From: CAWDDA01 sp963813345
Lineage (GTDB): Bacteria; Acidobacteriota; Blastocatellia; RBC074
Direction of reading: 5' to 3'
Length of the DNA: 64,000 nt
NCBI GenBank assembly: GCA_963813345.1
Contig: CAWEYR010000010.1
Coordinates: 62,001-126,000 of the forward strand
Position 1 is the first letter of the stretch; each line of letters begins with the position of its first letter. A program made the translations under genes and the position numbers. Below the pieces are notes generated by a model. It had not been told where the DNA came from, did not search any database, and saw nothing but the letters and a program-made list of their open reading frames with translations. Positions 27,794 through 37,812 of the stretch are shown piece by piece.

Positions 27794-29755
27794 GTGAAAA
27801 AGAAGATAGACCACATCACCAACCCAATCACTCTTGCAATCGTCATAGCCGGATTGGCGGTCGCGCTGCCGCTGTCGACAGTGAGCGCGAGGTTTTCTAC
27901 GTCCGCGCAAGCCGCTAACAGATATTCAGACGAATCCACTCTCTTGCAGGATTCGCTGCAGGAAGCCGTGGCGGACACGCGCTACGAGGCGCGTTGGGAA
28001 GAAAGACCGGCGAAAGGCATGTTGCCGTCCGCGTACCACGCGCCCAACCCCGCGCAGCAGTATGACGCGTATTTCACACCGAACGGCTTAAGCCTCACGC
28101 CGCAAGTGACCGCGCCGAATGACGCTATGCCGAAGTGGCGAGTGGGAATGAGGCTCATCGGTTTCGGCTATGGAGAGGATCTCCTAAATGTGGGTACAGC
28201 TGCGATAGAGACGCACGGCGCCAGAATTGAGTACCGCCGGACCTGGCTGCCGATTACCGAGTGGTACGTCAACAAGGCCGCGGGGCTGGAGCAAGGCTTC
28301 ACCATCGACACTGCGCCGGGAACAAAGTCAGAGCGCGAGCCGTTGAGGCTGGCGTTAGAACTGACAGGCGACGTGAGCGCGGAATTGGCGAACGGAGGGC
28401 AAAGCATCGTCTTCAAACTAGCGGACGAGAAACCAGCAGTGACCTATAGCGGCCTGTATGCCTATGACGCGCAAGGCCGAGAACTGCCGTCCGAGATGAA
28501 TCTGAGCAAGGGGCAGGTGATTCTCGAGGTGGATGACGAGAATGCAATTTATCCGGTGACGATTGATCCCACTTTTAGTGTGCAGACGAAAATAGTCCAC
28601 CCCTTTGCTGCGAGTGATCCCGAGTTTTCTGGTAGTTCGGTTGCTATTTACGGCAACACTGTCGTGGTCGGCGCGCCGAGTAAAAATGATGGTGCTAACG
28701 TCAATCAAGGCGTGGCGTATGTACTCACGTATTCCAATAATGTCTGGGGCCACCAGGCGACACTTCGGCCTAGCGATGGCGCGACCGATGACCATTTTGG
28801 CGTCTCTGTTGCGATCAGCGGTAATACTATCGTGGTGGGGGCGCGTCACGCTGACGTCAATTCCAACAGCGATCAAGGCGCGGCTTACGTGTTTGTGCGC
28901 AACGGCGGCATTTGGACCGAACAACAAAAGGTAACCGACTTTTTTGGCGGAATGGCTCAAGATCGCTTCGGCACTTCTGTTGCCATCAGCGTAGATACAT
29001 TGGTGGTGGGGGCGGACCCCTTCCCACGTCAAGGCGCGGCGTATGTGTTCGTGCGCAGCAGCGGCGTTTGGAGCCCGCAACAAAAACTGACAAACAGCAC
29101 CGGAACGACCTATGACATTTTCGGCGTCAGGGTCGCCATCAGCTTGAATACTGTGGTGGTGGGTGCGGCGCAGGACACGATTGGCTTCAACTCGCCGCAG
29201 GGCTCGGCCTACGTCTTCGTTCGCAACGGAACCGTTTGGAACCAGCAGGCCAGGCTGATTGCCGGAGACGGAGCGGCCGGCGACCAGTTCGGGTTCTCAG
29301 TAGCCATTAGCGGAGATTCGGTCGTAGTCGGCGCGCCTTTTGATTCTGTCGGGACCAACTCTCTTCAAGGTTCGGCCTACGTTTTTACGCGTACCCTCTC
29401 GTCATGGAACCAGCAGGCAAAACTAACTGCGAGCGATGGGAAGGTTGGTGACTATTTCGGCTGGTCGGTCGCCATACACGGTTATACGATCGTGGTGGGA
29501 GCGCCTCATGACGACGTGCAGAGCTCTCAGCAGGGTTCTGCCTATGTGTTCGTGCAGACCGGCCAAATCTGGAGTCAGCAACAGCAGCTTACCGCCTTTG
29601 ACGGGTGGGCTTCCGACAAGTTCGGCACCTCAGTAGCCACCAGCGCCGGCGCGATCGTGGTAGGGGCGCCTTTGGATGACTTTCCTTATGGGGCCTGCCG
29701 TCCCTGGTGCAACAGCTCTGCTGACCAAGGCTCAGCCTACGTATTCAGACAATGA
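27794..29755 (+). CDS. Secreted FG-GAP repeat protein
   Basis: A GTG at 27794 with AGGAGG at 27781-27786 gives 653 residues. A basic N-terminus and helix (LAIVIAGLAVALPLSTVSA) form a signal peptide. Residues about 60-260 make an N-terminal domain ending in YPVTIDPTF. Then come about seven repeats of roughly 58 residues with the pattern DxFGxSVAISGDTxVVGA and GSAYVFVRxGxxWxQQ, that is FG-GAP blades as in integrin-alpha propellers. Calcium-binding loops (DGAATDDHFG, DGKVGDYFG) are visible. Such proteins act at the cell surface in binding or adhesion. Its N-terminal domain and base composition resemble mosaic surface proteins found in several phyla, so transfer is possible but unproven. Confidence 0.9.
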   Translation: MKKKIDHITNPITLAIVIAGLAVALPLSTVSARFSTSAQAANRYSDESTLLQDSLQEAVADTRYEARWEERPAKGMLPSAYHAPNPAQQYDAYFTPNGLSLTPQVTAPNDAMPKWRVGMRLIGFGYGEDLLNVGTAAIETHGARIEYRRTWLPITEWYVNKAAGLEQGFTIDTAPGTKSEREPLRLALELTGDVSAELANGGQSIVFKLADEKPAVTYSGLYAYDAQGRELPSEMNLSKGQVILEVDDENAIYPVTIDPTFSVQTKIVHPFAASDPEFSGSSVAIYGNTVVVGAPSKNDGANVNQGVAYVLTYSNNVWGHQATLRPSDGATDDHFGVSVAISGNTIVVGARHADVNSNSDQGAAYVFVRNGGIWTEQQKVTDFFGGMAQDRFGTSVAISVDTLVVGADPFPRQGAAYVFVRSSGVWSPQQKLTNSTGTTYDIFGVRVAISLNTVVVGAAQDTIGFNSPQGSAYVFVRNGTVWNQQARLIAGDGAAGDQFGFSVAISGDSVVVGAPFDSVGTNSLQGSAYVFTRTLSSWNQQAKLTASDGKVGDYFGWSVAIHGYTIVVGAPHDDVQSSQQGSAYVFVQTGQIWSQQQQLTAFDGWASDKFGTSVATSAGAIVVGAPLDDFPYGACRPWCNSSADQGSAYVFRQ

Positions 29756-29852
29756 TGTTTTCCGGACTTAATCACTATGGACGAGTAGGCTGAACTCGTC
29801 CGGCCGGCGCACTGACGAACACCTTCGTCGAGGCGCCGGTCCCTATCCTGGA

Positions 29853-29921
29853 CTAGCCGAAATCGCGCACGAAAGTTTCCCACCGTTTCTTCATCGTCTC
29901 CATGAAACCCTGAGCGCGTTT
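29853..29921 (-). pseudogene. Remnant of a kinase-TPR gene 3' end
   Basis: In the minus frame ending at a TAG (29853-29855) the peptide GFMETMKKRWETFVRDFG matches the very C-terminus of the kinase-TPR protein encoded at 35159 (AFMEKMKKQWEAFLRDFG). Nothing upstream on this strand continues the match; the FG-GAP gene occupies that position. So a paralogous gene appears to have been lost, leaving about 23 codons. Confidence 0.65.
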
Positions 29922-29941
29922 GGGGGGAGGCCGGAACTAAG

Positions 29942-29989
29942 TTTGAGTTCAAGCTTCAGCCTGTGATGACAGCTGAACTTGAACTCAAA
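29942..29989. repeat. Family 1 palindromic repeat, degenerate
   Basis: Arms TTTGAGTTCAAGCTTCAGCC and its imperfect complement AGCTGAACTTGAACTCAAA around a nine-base loop. It abuts the nucleoside hydrolase stop codon. Confidence 0.8.
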
Positions 29990-31064
29990 TTATTCGCTCT
30001 CACCGGGCGGCTTCGGTGGCGCCACAGGCTGCTGCTGAGGCTGTGGCTGTTGCTGCTGCTGTTGAACCTGAGGTGGGCGGCGGCGCGGCTGTCTGGGTAC
30101 AGGTTTTGCGCTCGCGATCTCGATGTATGTCTTGATAATCCGCTCCCGCTCTGCAGGATCAACGATGAGATAGCGGTGTTTGCCCTCTGGTGACGCTGCG
30201 AACTTTGTGCGGCCATCATCTAGCACGCTGATGGTACCGCGGTTCCGATAACTTGAAATAACCCGCCTTAGACCGTACAGCATAGAGTACAGCGGCCATC
30301 GCCAGCGTCGGCGCATCATAGGGCATTGACTTGTAGGCGCGGTAAGCGTCAACGACAGGATGCGCTGGCGTCCACGCGAAATCCTTTTCAATGCTTGCTC
30401 CTGGGAAAAGAAGTGACGAACCGACCTCATCGCCTGCAGCAATCACGGGAGTCGGCCATTCCAGGAAGAGCTTCCTCGCAGCCGGAATGTCGGTCGTGGC
30501 ATTGAACTGCGGCGGGCCGCCTGGGTACGCGCCACAGGCAATCGAAAGAAACTGCACCTTGCGGGAGATGATATCTTTTGCGCCGTGGACATCAAGCAGG
30601 CTCGCCAGATTGCTCGCAGGCCCGGTCAACACAACAATGCAACTTTGATCGGGCTGCTGCGCGATCGCGTTTCGGATCAGCGCTCTCACTTCGGCAGTGT
30701 CGGTGAGCTTTTCGATTCCGTGTGAGTAGACTGGCTTACCCTCCTCGTTACGTCTTGCCAGCGGCACCGTCAGCATCGGAGTGTCTTCGGGCAGCTTGCC
30801 GTTTTCGGCAAGACCCACGGGCAGTGTCCGTCCGACTGCTCCGAAGGCGCCGCTTGAGGCTCCTCCATAGAATCTACCAATGGCCTCGCAAAATGCCGCG
30901 GATTTGAGGTTGGGTTTGCTTACGCTGAGCGAGACGACGCGGGCTTCGCGCTTTCCTTCAAACCCGTAGAGCAAAGCCAGAGCAAGCGCCTCATCAACGC
31001 TCGAACCGAGCCCCGAATCGAAGATGATTCCTACCGGTTGTGTCTCTTGTGCCTGATCCTGCAT
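29990..31064 (-). CDS. Nucleoside hydrolase-like protein with PQ-rich tail (frameshifted)
   Basis: ATG 31064 gives PVGIIFDSGLGSSVDEALAL, which occupies the position of the DTDPGxDDxxAL calcium-binding motif of inosine-uridine preferring nucleoside hydrolases (PF01156) but is only partly conserved. Further along are IVVLTGPASNLASLL (TGPLTNLA motif) and a C-terminal region with PYDAPTLAMAAVLYAV (catalytic His motif replaced). An indel near 30240 joins FKLSEP to GTISVLDDGRTKF, HRYLIVDPAERERIIKTYIE and a low-complexity Pro/Gln tail ending in KPPGESE. The total is about 358 residues. Because the metal motif is altered, activity on nucleosides is uncertain. Confidence 0.8.
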
Positions 31065-31077
31065 TTAAAGACCGCTT

Positions 31078-31188
31078 GGAGTTCAAGCTTTAGCTTGTGG
31101 TCGGCCCTGAATACGAAAAGTCCGCCAAGAACAATGCATCCTCTTTGAGGGTAACAATGCAACCACAAGCTAAAGCTTGAACTCAAAC
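31078..31188. repeat. Family 1 palindromic repeat with a long loop
   Basis: Arms GGAGTTCAAGCTTTAGCTTG plus TGG and CCACAAGCTAAAGCTTGAAC plus TC, separated by about 65 bases. It lies between the nucleoside hydrolase and the DUF1552 gene. Confidence 0.88.
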
Positions 31189-31225
31189 CTCGTTGGCAAA
31201 ACTGTCCGGGTTTGAACTCTGAACC

Positions 31226-32569
31226 TTAACTTAATGTCAGCCCATCCAGCCGCCCGGTCGCATCGCCAAAATTGTCGGTGCGAACTCCCATGCGATCCAT
31301 CATAGTCAAAAAGAGGTTCGCGAGCGGCGTCTCGCGCCGGTAGACTATGCGCTGGCCTGTCTTGAAACTCTTTCCACCGCGTCCGGCGATAAGTGTCGGC
31401 AGGTCTTCGTGAGTGTGCCGGTTGCCATCAGAGAGTCCAGCGCCGTAGACAATCATCGAGTTGTCGAGCATGGTCGCATCACCCTCCCTGATCGCTTTCA
31501 ATCGTGTAATCCACTTTACAAACTGTTCGGTGTGATATGTGTTTATCTGCGCGACTTTCTCCATTGTCGGTGGATCATTGCGGTGATGCGTCAGCGGATG
31601 ATGGCCGTCCGGAATTCCGAGTTCGCGGTAGGCACGCGACGTTCCTTCTCGGGTGACAATGAAAGTTACAACGCGCGTCATGTCAGCCTGAAACGCTACC
31701 GTGATCATGTCGGTCATCAACTTGAAGTGTTCGGCGAAATCGGCCGGAATGCCGTACGGCTTCTCCATACCGGGATTGATTTCGGTCTTATCATTTTCGG
31801 CCTTGTCAAGCTGGCGCTCGATCTCACGAATCGAACTCAGATACTCATCGAGCTTGCGTTTGTCCGTGGGACCCAACGTCGATTGCAGTCTCGTCGTATC
31901 GGCGATCACCACGTCCATCACGCTTCTACGGATTCTGCTTTGTTGCGCGCGAGCCTCAGGGGTAAGCGCGGCGCTTTGACCGAACAATCGCTCGAATAGC
32001 TGTCGCGGATTGAGAATTGGAGGCAGTGGCTGCGTTTCGCTCTTCCATGCAAGATTGTTCGTATACGCACACGAATATCCGGAATCGCAGTCGCCAGCCT
32101 GCCGGGCGTCCTCGATTCCTACCTCAAGGGAAGGGAATCTCATTTTGCTGCCGGTCTGACTTGCCACGATCTGATCGCAGGAGACACCTGACAGAATGTC
32201 AGACTTGCTCTTACGGACGTGAACGCTTGTCAGATAGGAACCGCAACACCTGCCGTGATCGCCAGGCCCGTCCTGCCATGCGCGGCCGGCGTTGTTCGTC
32301 AGGTTGCTGAGCAGCAGAATGTCATCCTTCAATGGTTCAAGCGGCTTCAGTACCCTCGGCAACTCCTGCAGCTTCCCTTCATACGCCGGATTCCAATGCT
32401 CCATCATTATTCCGTTGGGAACATAGACGAACATCATCCGGACGGGCGTCTCGCCGGGAATCCGGCTGGAAGCAAACGCCGGCGTCATCGCATCGAGCAA
32501 TGGAAGTGCAACGGCAGTTCCCATCCCTTTGAGTACCGTTCTACGGGAGAGTGCCTTGCGTGTAATCAT
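31226..32569 (-). CDS. DUF1552 protein with Tat signal
   Basis: An intact 447-residue protein. The N-terminus SRRTVLKGMGTAVALPLLDA is a twin-arginine signal. The rest fits DUF1552 (PF07586): RMMFVYVPNGIMMEHWNP, LSNLTNNAGRAWQDGPGDHG, YSCAYTNNLAWKS, and the C-terminal DNSMIVYGAGLSDGNRHTHE with RGGKSF. The family is related to alkaline-phosphatase/sulphatase-like DUF1501 proteins, and is typically encoded with DUF1592 cytochrome-like proteins in Planctomycetes and Acidobacteria. The stop of the upstream DUF1592 gene overlaps its ATG by four bases, so both are co-translated. It is exported, presumably folded with a cofactor. The reaction is not known. Confidence 0.95.
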   Translation of the reverse strand: MITRKALSRRTVLKGMGTAVALPLLDAMTPAFASSRIPGETPVRMMFVYVPNGIMMEHWNPAYEGKLQELPRVLKPLEPLKDDILLLSNLTNNAGRAWQDGPGDHGRCCGSYLTSVHVRKSKSDILSGVSCDQIVASQTGSKMRFPSLEVGIEDARQAGDCDSGYSCAYTNNLAWKSETQPLPPILNPRQLFERLFGQSAALTPEARAQQSRIRRSVMDVVIADTTRLQSTLGPTDKRKLDEYLSSIREIERQLDKAENDKTEINPGMEKPYGIPADFAEHFKLMTDMITVAFQADMTRVVTFIVTREGTSRAYRELGIPDGHHPLTHHRNDPPTMEKVAQINTYHTEQFVKWITRLKAIREGDATMLDNSMIVYGAGLSDGNRHTHEDLPTLIAGRGGKSFKTGQRIVYRRETPLANLFLTMMDRMGVRTDNFGDATGRLDGLTLS

Positions 32570-34932
32570 CGATGAGTTACCTCCTTCGGTTTCATGACGC
32601 CAGTTCCCGAAATCGCCTCACCGCGCCTGGACTGAAAAGGCAGGCTCTCGGCAATCTCGTAAATCAGTGTCTGAAACTGGTAGCCGGAAGCCGCCAGCTC
32701 TCTGTTGATCTCATTGATTGTTCTTCTATCGTAGCGCTCGACGCCGCGGCCGAGGGCATAGGTCAACATCTTTTCCGTCAGACAACGGACGAACTCGGGG
32801 AGTTCACCCTTGAGCAGGACGCGCATTTCCGCCGGGCTTTGGAATGACTTCCCGTTTGGAAACGTCCCGCTCGAATCAATCGGAAATTTGCCGTCGACTG
32901 TCCGCCATCGCCCGATTGCATCATAGTTCTCGAGACCGAAACCGAGAACATCCATCCGATAGTGACACGCGGCGCAGGTCGCATTCGAACGATGCTTCTC
33001 GAGTTGCTGCCTCAGTGAGCCCGAATTGCCTACCGATTCCTCATCAATCACCGGCACGTCAGGCGGAGGAGGGGGCGGAGGCGCGCCGAGAATATTCTGG
33101 AGCAAATACTTTCCGCGAATCACAGGCGAGGTGCGTGTCGGATAACTCGAGACGGTGAGCACGCTCGCTTGCGCAAGAATCCCGCCACGCTGATCGGTCT
33201 TCAATTCAACGCGACGGAACTCGGGACCTTTGACGCCTTCGATACCGTAATGTTTCGCCAGCAGCTCATTCAGGAACGTAAACTTCGCATCGAGAAAATC
33301 AGAGAGCGGGCGATTCTCGCGGAGCATGGCTTCGAAAAAAAGGCGCGTTTCTGTCTTCATTGCCTCACGCAACTCCGGGCTCCACGCGGGAAACTTCTGA
33401 GGATCCGGTTTGACAACATCCAGGTTGCGCGTCTCGAGCCATTGACCGGCAAAATTGTCCGCAAGTGCCGCCGTCTTGTCGTCGGAAAGCATTCGTTTGA
33501 TCTGCGCCGCGAGCGTGTCGGGTGAGCGCAGCTTGCCGGCTTCTGCCAGGGTCAACAACTCATCATCCGGCATCGAGCTCCAGAGAAAGTAGCTCAACCT
33601 CGATGCAAGCTCGATGTCACTTATCTGATGTATCTTTGTCGCGTCGTTCGGGTCCGGATCGCGCTCGATGCGGAAGAGGAAATGAGGCGAAACAAGCATC
33701 GCCTGGATGGCGACCTGCACTCCCTGTTCGGCGCTCAACCCATCGCTCCCTCCGCCCTTTGAGACACTCGCGAGCTTCACAAGTGCTGCAATCTCACTCT
33801 TTGTGACAGGGCGGCGGTAAGCGCGCCTGGCAAGTGAGGCGACGATCTTTTCAACGCATGCCCTGCCAGTGCCCGGGTCGCAAACCAGGAGCTTCTTGCG
33901 GCTGGGTTTGACCTGAGATGATTGGAACGGTCCGACAAAGATCATCGAGCCGATAAATTTGTTCGTCTTGCGGTTGTAAGCGTCCTTCTCCGAAAGACCC
34001 TTAACGAAATCGTCATTGATAAAAGCGACGCGAAAAGTATGGTCACCTTCCGGAAGATAAAGCCGCATCTCTTCCTCGGAATACGGATCGAAGTAAACGA
34101 GCTTTGATGGTTTGGTTTCCACGGGCATCGTGTGCAGCAGCTTGCCATCCATCCAGAAGCCCATCGTTACAGGTTTCGCATCGGCGGCTCGCTCGCCCGG
34201 AAGGCCGAAGCGAATGATGTATTCTCCGTCCCAATCGATGCGATGTGTCGCCTCGATCGTGCTCACATCCGGCTGCCTGATGTTTGCATCCTTTCGGCTG
34301 TACTCGACCTCGAGCGGCTTTTTGGGAAGCGGATCCGCTCCGATCGCCCTTGCCGCGATCCGCTCTGCCGCAGTCATGTACTTCTCCATCAGTACGGGTG
34401 AGATCGTCAGGACGTCTGCGATGTTATCAAAGCCGTCGCCCGAGTCATCAACAGGGAACTCGTCAGTTGCTCGGAAATCGATTCCCAGAAGGTCGCGAAC
34501 AGTGTTCGCATACTCAACGCGGTTTAGCCTGCGTGCGGTAACACGTCCTGGGTCGGGCCTGGCCTGGAGGTCTGCCTGCTCAAAGAAAACTTCGAGCCAG
34601 CGGACCACTTTTTGCAGTTCCTCCTGTGACGGGCGTGGAATGCCCTTCGGAGGCATCTCGCCGGTGCGGATCTTGAGTAACAGGAGTTCCCATTTCTCGC
34701 GGTTCTGCATGACAGATGCCGCTGTCTGAAATGCCTCAAGGTTCAGATTGCCCGACTTGAGCTCAGCGCTGTGGCACATGTAACAATTCGCCGCGAGGAA
34801 CGGCTTTATTGTTTGTTGAAAGCTCGATTCAGATGAAGCCTCCTGCGCCTGCCTGGCGGGTAAGAAACCGGCAGCACCTACGATCGTGAAGAGCAGTATG
34901 ATCACCGAGCGGAGCAGTCTTGTTTTCACCAT
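32566..34932 (-). CDS. DUF1587/1592/1588/1585 multidomain protein with c-type haem motifs
   Basis: An intact 788-residue protein. A signal peptide (SVIILLFTIVGAAGFLPARQ) is followed by a cytochrome-like segment with CYMCH (PSCyt type), then DUF1587 (RLNRVEYANTVRDLLGIDF), a carbohydrate-binding-like beta domain, DUF1595 (LARRAYRRPVTKSEIAAL), DUF1592 (LASRLSYFLWSSMPDDELL), DUF1588 (LTVSSYPTRTSPVIRGKYLL with CAACH following) and DUF1585 (YALGRGVERYD). The two CxxCH sites suggest covalently bound haem and an oxidoreductase role in the periplasm. It is in one operon with the DUF1552 gene; together they are proposed to act on complex polymers, but this is not established. Confidence 0.95.
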   Translation of the reverse strand: MVKTRLLRSVIILLFTIVGAAGFLPARQAQEASSESSFQQTIKPFLAANCYMCHSAELKSGNLNLEAFQTAASVMQNREKWELLLLKIRTGEMPPKGIPRPSQEELQKVVRWLEVFFEQADLQARPDPGRVTARRLNRVEYANTVRDLLGIDFRATDEFPVDDSGDGFDNIADVLTISPVLMEKYMTAAERIAARAIGADPLPKKPLEVEYSRKDANIRQPDVSTIEATHRIDWDGEYIIRFGLPGERAADAKPVTMGFWMDGKLLHTMPVETKPSKLVYFDPYSEEEMRLYLPEGDHTFRVAFINDDFVKGLSEKDAYNRKTNKFIGSMIFVGPFQSSQVKPSRKKLLVCDPGTGRACVEKIVASLARRAYRRPVTKSEIAALVKLASVSKGGGSDGLSAEQGVQVAIQAMLVSPHFLFRIERDPDPNDATKIHQISDIELASRLSYFLWSSMPDDELLTLAEAGKLRSPDTLAAQIKRMLSDDKTAALADNFAGQWLETRNLDVVKPDPQKFPAWSPELREAMKTETRLFFEAMLRENRPLSDFLDAKFTFLNELLAKHYGIEGVKGPEFRRVELKTDQRGGILAQASVLTVSSYPTRTSPVIRGKYLLQNILGAPPPPPPPDVPVIDEESVGNSGSLRQQLEKHRSNATCAACHYRMDVLGFGLENYDAIGRWRTVDGKFPIDSSGTFPNGKSFQSPAEMRVLLKGELPEFVRCLTEKMLTYALGRGVERYDRRTINEINRELAASGYQFQTLIYEIAESLPFQSRRGEAISGTGVMKPKEVTHR

Positions 34933-35158
34933 TTGTGATGGTCCGTAGTGAACTCAACCCGACTAAGTGTGAGTTCAAGCTTTACGTGCTTTTGCCGGTC
35001 GAAGCCCGGCGTTTTCCGGACGATACTAGTATCTCGCAATATGGACCAGAGTTAAATCAATTAGCGTTTGAAATCGAAGGCGTTGTTACGTACCCCGTCA
35101 GGCGATGGCATGCCACCATCTGGCATCAACCCTTCGATCGTGCCGGGCCGAGCCGGCA
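34933..35158. other. Intergenic region with a half family 1 repeat
   Basis: 34969-34990 has GTGAGTTCAAGCTTTACGTG, a single degenerate family 1 arm without its partner. 34999-35018 has GGTCGAAGCCCGGCGTTTTC, nothing recognised. No gene or RNA is supported. Confidence 0.5.
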
Positions 35159-37810
35159 TCAGCCGAAATCCCGCAGGAAAGCTTCCCACTGTTTCTTCAT
35201 CTTCTCCATGAAAGCCCGAAACTGAGGATCGCTCCTCAGGCTGTTCAACGCCGGTTCCGTGTTGAATAACGGGTAAGTGGGCATCCCGTGTTCAGCGGTG
35301 TTTTCCAGCCATTCCATCGCCTGTTGTTTCCTGCCCATCAAGGCATAAGCGCAGGCGATGCTGAATTCAGCATGATGGAAATGCGATTTGCCTTGCCCGC
35401 CCTCAATCGCTAAGCGGATTTGCTCCTCCGCTTCCCGTCGCCTGCCCGCGTCCGCGAGTAGAACCGCGTAGGCGCCGTGAAGATCGTAACGGTTACCTCT
35501 GGATTCTCGGCTGAATTCTTTTTCCACCAGGGCAAATGCCTCATCCTTCCGGCCAAGATGCCAAAGCGTCAGTCCCATCTCCCAGGCAAAACCGGGATTG
35601 TTTGCCTTCTGGAACTCAGCCAGCGCCAATTCATATTTTTGCTGGAACCAGTAAATGCGCGCTATGCGCGGTGGCGCGCCGGGATCATTTGGTTCCAGTC
35701 TCAAGGTAGTTTGTAGTTCAGCCATCGCCTGATCGAGCAGGCCAAGGTGAACAAGCAAGGCACCCAAAACGCGATGTGCGATCGCGAGGTTAGGGTCAAT
35801 TTCCAGGGCCCGCCGAAAGTCTTTGATTGCCCGGTCATTAGGAAAACCATTAGGAAGAGTCCAGGTCAGATTGCCACGTATGACATAGGCTCTTGCTAAA
35901 TTCGGATCGAGGTTGAGCGCTTTTTGCAGGGCGACATAGATCTCTCCTCATACTTCTTGTCCGACTGATTGAAGAAGAGAATGGCAGATGCGGATGCTAT
36001 GCCAGCATGCGCCAGCGCATAGGACGGATCGAGCGTCGTGGCGCGATCGAACATTGCTATAGCCTTCTCCATATTCTCTTTCCCACCCTCGTTAGCCAGA
36101 TAATAGCTGCCTCGTAAGTAATAATCGTATGCCTCCGCGTTCTTCGTGGGCGGGCTGGCGAGTTGTTTTTCTTCGCCGGCAGTCAGAGTTACGTTGAGAG
36201 CTTTGACCACGTTAGATGAAATATCGTCCTGCAATTCGAAAGCATGTCTTCATCTCTCGATCCAGGGTTTTGGCCCAGAGCGATGCACCGTCTGGCACCC
36301 TGAGCAAATTCAGGCTGACTCGCAGGTGGTCACCTACGCGTTGCACCGAACCATCGAGCACCGCGTCAACCTGCAGCTCACGGCCAACCTCCAACGGATC
36401 AACTTTCTGATTATGGTAGCCGTGGACGGCGCTGATAGGGCGCACAACGAGTGTCTTCATCTGGCTCGTCCGTGTGATGATGGCGTCAGCGATGCCCAGC
36501 CCCAGATAATCATCACCCGTCTCACGGTTGAGTGATTTGAACGGCAGCACGGCCAGCGACCTGACTTCGGTCACCGCTTGTTGATTCGTCGTTTGTTTAG
36601 GGCGGGAGAGCACGAAGATGAGCACTGCTACCGCCAATACCGCAAGGGTCGCAATGATTAAGAAGGGACGTGCCCGGCGCCTTCCGCTCAGCTCCCGGCT
36701 CTTCACCGCCGTAACGGCCGCTGGTGACTGCAGATCTCGCTCGAGGTCTCTCAAGTCGGTACACAATTGTGCCGCCGATTGGTAACGTTCCTCTCGATCC
36801 TTCGCCAGACACTTGCTTACGATCCGTTCCAGTGCAGCTGGTGTTTCAGCTCGATGCTTCCTTAACGGCGGTGGCTCGGCGATCAGTAGAGCAGCCATCT
36901 CGTCGCTCATTGTCGCGCCTGCAAACGGCCTGCACCCCGCGATCATCTCGTAGAGCATCACTCCCAGACTGAAGATGTCTGTCCGGTGATCCACCTTCTG
37001 CCCGCGAGCCTGCTCCGGCGACATATAACTCACTGTTCCCATCACTACGCCGGACTCCGTGCTCAGCGGCGCTGGCGCTGCTGTTTGTGAATCAGCCACC
37101 ACCGTTGACGCAGGCTGCTCCGTGAGCTTGGCCAGGCCGAAGTCGAGGATTTTGACCAGTCCGTCGGGCCGCACCATTACGTTCTCCGGCTTGATGTCAC
37201 GGTGGATGATCCCGGCCTCGTGCGCTAAGCTCAACGCGCCTGCAATCTGAATGGCTATCCCCGTCGCATGGCTAACGGCCAGCCCCCCACGCTTGATGAT
37301 CGCTCGCAGCGTCTCGCCTTCGACAAACTCGCTGACGATGTAGTGCGCGCCGCCATCTTCGCCGATCTCATGAATGGTGAGGATGTTCGGGTGATTTAGT
37401 GCTGAGGCCGCCTTTGCTTCGCGTTCAAAACGACGAAGCCGGTCGGGGTTTTTGGTGAAGACTGCGGGCAGCACTTTGAGCGCGACCTTACGCTCGAGCT
37501 TCGTATCTTCGGCCAGGAAGACTTCTCCCATTCCACCCCGGCCGAGCTGGCTGACGATCACATAAGGCCCGATTCGGCGCCCCGCTTGAAATTCATTGCT
37601 TTCTTCTGTTGGCCCGGCAGTCTCCGCAAAGACTGGCGAATCAATGAAGCTGCCCTCCCGCTCGTGCGCGACGAGCAATCGCTCGGCTTCCGCGCGCAAC
37701 TGCTCATCGTCGCCGCACACCTTCGCCAGATGGGCTGCACGCGCCTCTCCCTGAAGCTCCAGCGCCTCGTGGAACAGAACGTCCAGTTTTTTCCAGCGTT
37801 CCGGTGTCAT
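35159..37810 (-). CDS. Ser/Thr protein kinase with TolB/FlgO-like and TPR domains (frameshifted)
   Basis: About 880 residues. The kinase domain has GRGGMGEVFLAEDTKLERKV with ALKVL (glycine loop and Lys), HRDIKPENVMV, KILDFGLAKL and a SPEQARG activation segment. A transmembrane helix follows (FLIIATLAVLAVAVLIFVLS). The outer part begins with SLAVLPFKSLNRETGDDYLG, the TolB/FlgO-like N-terminal fold found in such kinases, then TPR repeats (AIAMFDRATTLDPSYALAHA; AIKDFRRALEIDPNLAIAHR; AMAELQTTLRLEPNDPGAPP). Indels near 36232 and 35945 break the frame; conserved sequence continues on both sides. It begins two bases after the ECF sigma gene stop, so the two are translationally coupled and likely form a signalling unit. 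Confidence 0.92.
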
Positions 37811-37812
37811 CG

